A stretch of DNA of 9,388 nucleotides from Synechococcus sp. HW_metabat.21 (GTDB lineage: Bacteria; Cyanobacteriota; Cyanobacteriia; PCC-6307; Cyanobiaceae), in assembly GCA_018623875.1 (NCBI GenBank), contig JAAZUZ010000058.1:1-9388 (forward strand), given 5' to 3'. The position numbers and the translations under genes were made by a program. Each line of letters begins with the position of its first letter. Position 1 is the stretch's first letter. The notes beneath the pieces were generated by a model. It was not told where the DNA came from. It ran no database searches and saw only the letters and a list, made by a program, of their open reading frames with translations. Below, piece after piece: positions 6,831-9,388 of this stretch.

Positions 6831-7541
6831 ATGGACTACACCCCCTCCCTTGCGGCCGTGCGGGACAACGTGGCGGCGGGCAACGTGCTGCTGGGCCACT
6901 CCCGCGTCGTGGTCTGTAGCGGCTCCAGGCTGGCCCTAACCCTGTTCATCGCGGCCCTGCAGACGGGCCCCGAGATCGTCGGCGCGGTGACCACCCAAGA
7001 GGAAGGTCTCCAGAAGCTGGCCGAGACGCAGGCCGACGTGCTGATTTGCACGGACCGCCTCGAGCAGGGCAATGGCGGCAGCCTGGTCGCCCAAGCCAAA
7101 GCCCTAGCTCAGCCGCCCGCGACCTTGATGGTGGTCACCCAGCCCCGGCGTCTGATGGCCATTCACCAGGCCCTCCAGGCGAACTGCGATGGGCTCTGCC
7201 TGGAGAGCAACCTGGGGTTTGGGAGCGTCCTGGCCGCGATTCGCTCCATGCAAACCGGCGGGCTCTATCTCGACCGCAACCTGGGCAAGAGCTATTTCGA
7301 AGCCTTTGCCGATGGCCCAGGCCACCCCTTGGCTCAGCTCACCCCACGGGAGGTGGACATCCTCCAGCTGATGGCGGCGGGGACCGAGAACCAAGGCATC
7401 GGCAGGCGACTGCACCTCTCCGTCGAGACGGTGAAGGACCACGTCCGCCACATCTTTCACAAACTGAACGCCAAGAGCCGCATCCAGGCCGCGGTGCAGG
7501 GAATTCGACTCGGCTTGGTCGAGTGGCCAGACCCTCGTTAA
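6831..7541 (+). CDS. LuxR-type transcriptional regulator with degenerate receiver domain
   Basis: This is a 236-residue putative transcription factor. The C-terminal domain is a clear LuxR/NarL helix-turn-helix: LTPREVDIL at 170-178, then an IGRRLHLS turn and the recognition helix SVETVKDHVRHIFHKLN at 197-213. Residues 24-148 have the alternating strand-helix pattern of a response-regulator receiver (strands RVVVCS, ADVLICT, TLMVVT, CDGLCLE). However, the acidic pair expected after strand 1 is replaced by C29-S30-G31, the phosphoacceptor position falls at T74/D75, and the conserved lysine after strand 5 appears as E125. Phosphorylation by a histidine kinase therefore looks unlikely. I prefer the ATG at 6831; a GTG at 6798 would add 11 residues. 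No histidine kinase gene is nearby. It begins the plus-strand cluster and ends 32 nt before the helix-hairpin-helix gene. Confidence 0.88.
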   Translation: MDYTPSLAAVRDNVAAGNVLLGHSRVVVCSGSRLALTLFIAALQTGPEIVGAVTTQEEGLQKLAETQADVLICTDRLEQGNGGSLVAQAKALAQPPATLMVVTQPRRLMAIHQALQANCDGLCLESNLGFGSVLAAIRSMQTGGLYLDRNLGKSYFEAFADGPGHPLAQLTPREVDILQLMAAGTENQGIGRRLHLSVETVKDHVRHIFHKLNAKSRIQAAVQGIRLGLVEWPDPR

Positions 7542-7542
7542 G

Positions 7543-7567
7543 GTCGGGCAGTTCCGCCGCACCCGAC
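7543..7567 (+). other. Inverted repeat in the gap after the LuxR-type gene
   Basis: GTCGGG at 7543-7548 and CCCGAC at 7562-7567 form a perfect 6-bp stem with a 13-base loop, directly after the TAA stop and 6 bases before the next ATG. With no T-run it is not a standard terminator. It might affect translation initiation of the next gene. Confidence 0.25.
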
Positions 7568-7573
7568 ACCGCC

Positions 7574-8248
7574 ATGGGCCGAGGCCACTGGTTGGATCCT
7601 CTGGCTCGGGGCCTGCTGGAAGCGACCGGACAACTGCCCCGGCGTCAGACGCCCGCCCGCCCCGCAGCGCCGGCACCGCGCCCCCTCGAGGAGCGCGTCG
7701 AGCAGGACCTGCTCGAACTGAAACTCGAGCACAACCCCAACCTGCGGCTCGCCAACGCCCAGGAGGTGCAACATGCGGCGGCCCTGGGCTGGCGGCTGGA
7801 TGTGAACCGGGCCAGTGCTGATGACTGGTTACGCCTGCCCCAGATCCAGCGGGATCAGGTCGACCTGCTGCTGCGGCTGCAGCAAGGGGGCGTGCAACTC
7901 AGTGGCCCGGAGGATCTGCAGCGCCTGCTGGATCTGCCCGCCTCCGTGGTTGCGATTTGGGAACCCCTGCTGCAATTCCGCTGGTACGGCGATGGGGCCC
8001 CGACCACCGTCCGGCCCCTCTTGATTGATCTCAACCGTGCGCCCGCCCAAGCCTTGGAACGGCAGCTGCCGCAGCTGAGCCCCGAGCGGCGCCAACGGCT
8101 GCTGCGGGAGCGCCAACGGGCCCCGTTCCAGGACCTCGCCGACCTGCAACAACGGCTGCAACTCCCCGCCGCGATCGTGGAAGACCTGATCGGCAAGGTG
8201 CGTTTTGGCCAGGGGTCAGCGGGTCCCGAGCTCCCCCGCTCGGCCTAA
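7574..8248 (+). CDS. Protein with two ComEA-like helix-hairpin-helix modules
   Basis: This is a 224-residue soluble protein. After a Pro/Ala/Arg-rich linker (about 22-38) and an acidic helix (39-52), two modules of about 47 residues repeat the same plan: L75-D-V-N-R-A ... L-P89-Q-I ... LLLRLQQ ... E-D-L-Q-R-L-L-D-L-P122, and I151-D-L-N-R-A ... L-P166-Q-L ... RLLRERQRAPF ... A-D-L-Q-Q-R-L-Q-L-P198. This is the ComEA-type helix-hairpin-helix arrangement (INxNxA...LPGIG...I...R...F...DL). Such domains usually bind DNA non-specifically, but both hairpins lack the glycines of LPGIG. There is no signal peptide, unlike the DNA-uptake ComEA, so a cytoplasmic role is more likely. The ATG at 7574 was chosen because the frame upstream overlaps the LuxR-type gene. 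The next gene starts 3 nt after this stop, which indicates cotranscription and probable coupling. Function unknown. Confidence 0.82.
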   Translation: MGRGHWLDPLARGLLEATGQLPRRQTPARPAAPAPRPLEERVEQDLLELKLEHNPNLRLANAQEVQHAAALGWRLDVNRASADDWLRLPQIQRDQVDLLLRLQQGGVQLSGPEDLQRLLDLPASVVAIWEPLLQFRWYGDGAPTTVRPLLIDLNRAPAQALERQLPQLSPERRQRLLRERQRAPFQDLADLQQRLQLPAAIVEDLIGKVRFGQGSAGPELPRSA

Positions 8249-8254
8249 GGAATG
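8249..8254 (+). promoter_or_regulatory. Ribosome binding site overlapping upstream stop
   Basis: TAAGGAATG spans the stop of the helix-hairpin-helix gene (8246-8248) and the ATG at 8252-8254. AAGGA lies just upstream of the start, one of the few Shine-Dalgarno-like sequences in this window, though at unusually short spacing. It supports this start and coupled translation of the pair. Confidence 0.5.
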
Positions 8255-8851
8255 GGACGCCAAGGCGAACTCTTTGGCTCCACCCCCGCCAGCGGGGGCG
8301 GCGGCGAAAGCCTGCCACTGCAGGAGCATCAGCTGATCGACTGGCAGCAACGCCTGCTTGATTTCCAGGGACCCCGCTTTGAGGCGGTGGCCAGCGGCCG
8401 CCAGCTCGCCCCGGGCCAGATGGACCTGTTTGGCGGCAGCAGCATCGGCGCCGCCGCGGTGCAGCGTCTGGACCCGCTGCAACTGGCCCCGCAGCACCTG
8501 CAGTTCTGGCGCTGGCCGGAGCGCCAGCTCGATGGCGCCGCCCTCTACTTCGTCCTGGACCGGCCGCCCCATCTCGAGGGGTCGCTCCTGCTCTACGTCG
8601 GGGAGACCAAGCAGGCGGACCGCCGCTGGAAAGGCGAGCACGACTGCAAGGACTACCTGGCGGCCTACGGCGAGGCCCTGCAGCAGGCCGGCCTGCAGGC
8701 CCAGCTCAGCATCCGCTTCTGGCACGACGCCCCCAGCGAACGCCGGGCGCGGCAAGCGCTCGAGCAGGCCTTAATTCGCCACTGGCTGCCCCCCTTCAAC
8801 AAGGAAACCCGCGGCCGCTGGGCCACCCCCTTCACGGCCGAGCCGAGCTGA
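8252..8851 (+). CDS. GIY-YIG nuclease-like protein with N-terminal extension
   Basis: This is a 199-residue protein with a C-terminal GIY-YIG-type domain at about residues 96-185. Its A97-L-Y99 and Y115-V-G117 strands correspond to GIY and YIG. They are followed by R124/R125, the segment W126-K-G-E-H130-D-C-K, E171 in LEQALIRH, and P181-F-N183. These match the family's catalytic tyrosine, arginine, glutamate and asparagine positions, so nuclease activity is plausible. GIY-YIG enzymes cut DNA in repair, recombination and mobile elements. The N-terminal 90 residues are not a known domain to me; they contain Q4-G-E-L-F8 and Q56-M-D-L-F60, which resemble sliding-clamp binding motifs. The ATG at 8252 follows the upstream stop by 3 nt, with TAAGGA overlapping that stop as a ribosome binding site. 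Probably one operon with the helix-hairpin-helix gene. Confidence 0.85.
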   Translation: MGRQGELFGSTPASGGGGESLPLQEHQLIDWQQRLLDFQGPRFEAVASGRQLAPGQMDLFGGSSIGAAAVQRLDPLQLAPQHLQFWRWPERQLDGAALYFVLDRPPHLEGSLLLYVGETKQADRRWKGEHDCKDYLAAYGEALQQAGLQAQLSIRFWHDAPSERRARQALEQALIRHWLPPFNKETRGRWATPFTAEPS

Positions 8852-8882
8852 TCGCTCTACCATCGCGCCCATTGAGCTTGAG

Positions 8883-9388
8883 ATGGCCATGGAGATCCGC
8901 TGCAGCAGCGCCACCGCCCGCGATTGGACGGGGGAGGCCCTGGTGGTGGGTCTGTTCAGCGATGCCCCTGGAGACAGCACCCGCGAGCTGCTGAAAGCCC
9001 GTTTCGGTGACGCCCTTGCCGAGCGCATGGAGCGCCGCCGCTTCAAGGCCAAACCCGGTGAAAGCCTCGTGCTGGAGCTGCTCAATCAAGAGCCCAGCAC
9101 CCTGGTGCTGGTGGGCCTGGGTGCCGCCGCCGAATTCAACCTCGAGAACCTGCGCAAAGCGGCCGCCAGCGGCACCAAAGCCGCCAGCGGCAGTGGCGCC
9201 AGCAGCGTGGGTCTCGCCCTGCCCCTCGAGGGCTTGGCGCCGGCGGCGGCCACCTCGGCGATGGCGGAAGCAGTTCGATTGGTCCTGTTCCGGGACCAGC
9301 GCTTTAAGGGTGAGGCGGAGCCCTCAATGCAGCCGGCCCAGGTGGAGCTGCTCGCTCTTCCCGCCGACCAGCTGCCCCCCTGCCAAAG
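8883..9388 (+). CDS. pepA: Leucyl aminopeptidase (cytosol aminopeptidase), 3' partial
   Basis: The frame is open from ATG 8883 to the end of the window (168 codons), so only the N-terminal regulatory domain is visible; the metal-binding catalytic domain lies beyond. M17 aminopeptidases remove N-terminal residues from peptides as hexamers in the cytoplasm. Family features seen are a short beta strand EALVVGLF, a helix followed by FKAKPGES, the strand TLVLVGLGAAAEF with the helix NLENLRKAA, and the segment MAEAVRLVLFRDQRFKGE, which closely resembles the linker helix of cyanobacterial PepA. A second ATG at 8889 is an equally possible start. It follows the GIY-YIG gene after 31 nt on the same strand and may share its transcript. 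In E. coli, PepA is also a DNA-binding accessory protein for site-specific recombination, but nothing visible shows that here. Confidence 0.9.
   Translation, partial: MAMEIRCSSATARDWTGEALVVGLFSDAPGDSTRELLKARFGDALAERMERRRFKAKPGESLVLELLNQEPSTLVLVGLGAAAEFNLENLRKAAASGTKAASGSGASSVGLALPLEGLAPAAATSAMAEAVRLVLFRDQRFKGEAEPSMQPAQVELLALPADQLPPCQ

Noticed and set aside
1863..7524. The 10-mer TTGGTCGAGT at 1863-1872 and again at 7515-7524, both in similar GACTC...GCC surroundings
   Set aside because: One copy is intergenic and the other is within the coding end of the LuxR-type gene, and the partial symmetry differs. Two copies are too few to call a repeat family or operator.
7046..7573. A 176-codon upstream extension of the helix-hairpin-helix gene
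   Set aside because: It runs out of frame through the LuxR-type helix-turn-helix gene and encodes a low-complexity Pro/Arg/Gly-rich sequence. The ATG at 7574 is the natural start.
8216..8755. A 179-codon minus-strand open frame opposite the GIY-YIG gene
   Set aside because: The GIY-YIG motifs fix the coding strand, and the antisense product is low-complexity.
1..9388. Search for tRNA, rRNA, CRISPR arrays, insertion sequences and phage or defence genes
   Set aside because: No cloverleaf, regularly spaced repeats, transposase or integrase motifs, or defence-system domains were seen. The GIY-YIG protein sits in an apparently chromosomal housekeeping context, not a mobile element.

Overview
The window is GC-rich and gene-dense, with several GTG starts and few clear Shine-Dalgarno sequences. 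Its genes resemble those of picocyanobacteria: a DUF1825 protein, a cyanobacterial-type GT4 glycosyltransferase starting with a GKKSPFCGNVTYG segment, and PepA with a typical cyanobacterial N-terminal domain. The best guess is a high-GC Synechococcus or Cyanobium-type genome. This rests on recognised protein families and base composition, not on a database search.

Layout from left to right. (1) Positions 1-3057, plus strand: the 3' part of an unrecognised small protein, an MFS transporter 5 nt downstream, and a GT4 glycosyltransferase that may be the digalactosyl-lipid synthase DgdA. (2) Positions 3054-3770, minus strand: pyrF, whose stop codon overlaps that of the glycosyltransferase. (3) Positions 3866-5080, plus strand: a single-domain cupin and an exported beta-carbonic anhydrase with a twin-arginine-type signal. 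(4) Positions 5077-6705, minus strand: DUF1825 followed by tyrS; the tyrS stop overlaps the carbonic anhydrase stop. (5) Positions 6831-9388, plus strand: a LuxR-type regulator with a degenerate receiver, a protein with two helix-hairpin-helix-like modules, a GIY-YIG nuclease-like protein, and the start of pepA, all closely spaced.

Most of the window is housekeeping: pyrimidine synthesis, tyrosyl-tRNA charging and peptide turnover. The two parts most worth attention are the helix-hairpin-helix/GIY-YIG pair and the cupin/carbonic anhydrase pair. In the first, the nuclease-like protein carries two short motifs that look like sliding-clamp binding sites, and its partner has two ComEA-like modules lacking the usual hairpin glycines. 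The second sits as a plus-strand block between two minus-strand housekeeping genes and puts a carbonic anhydrase outside the cytoplasm.

I saw no tRNA, rRNA, CRISPR array, insertion sequence or convincing intrinsic terminator. No gene-free stretch exceeds about 130 bases.
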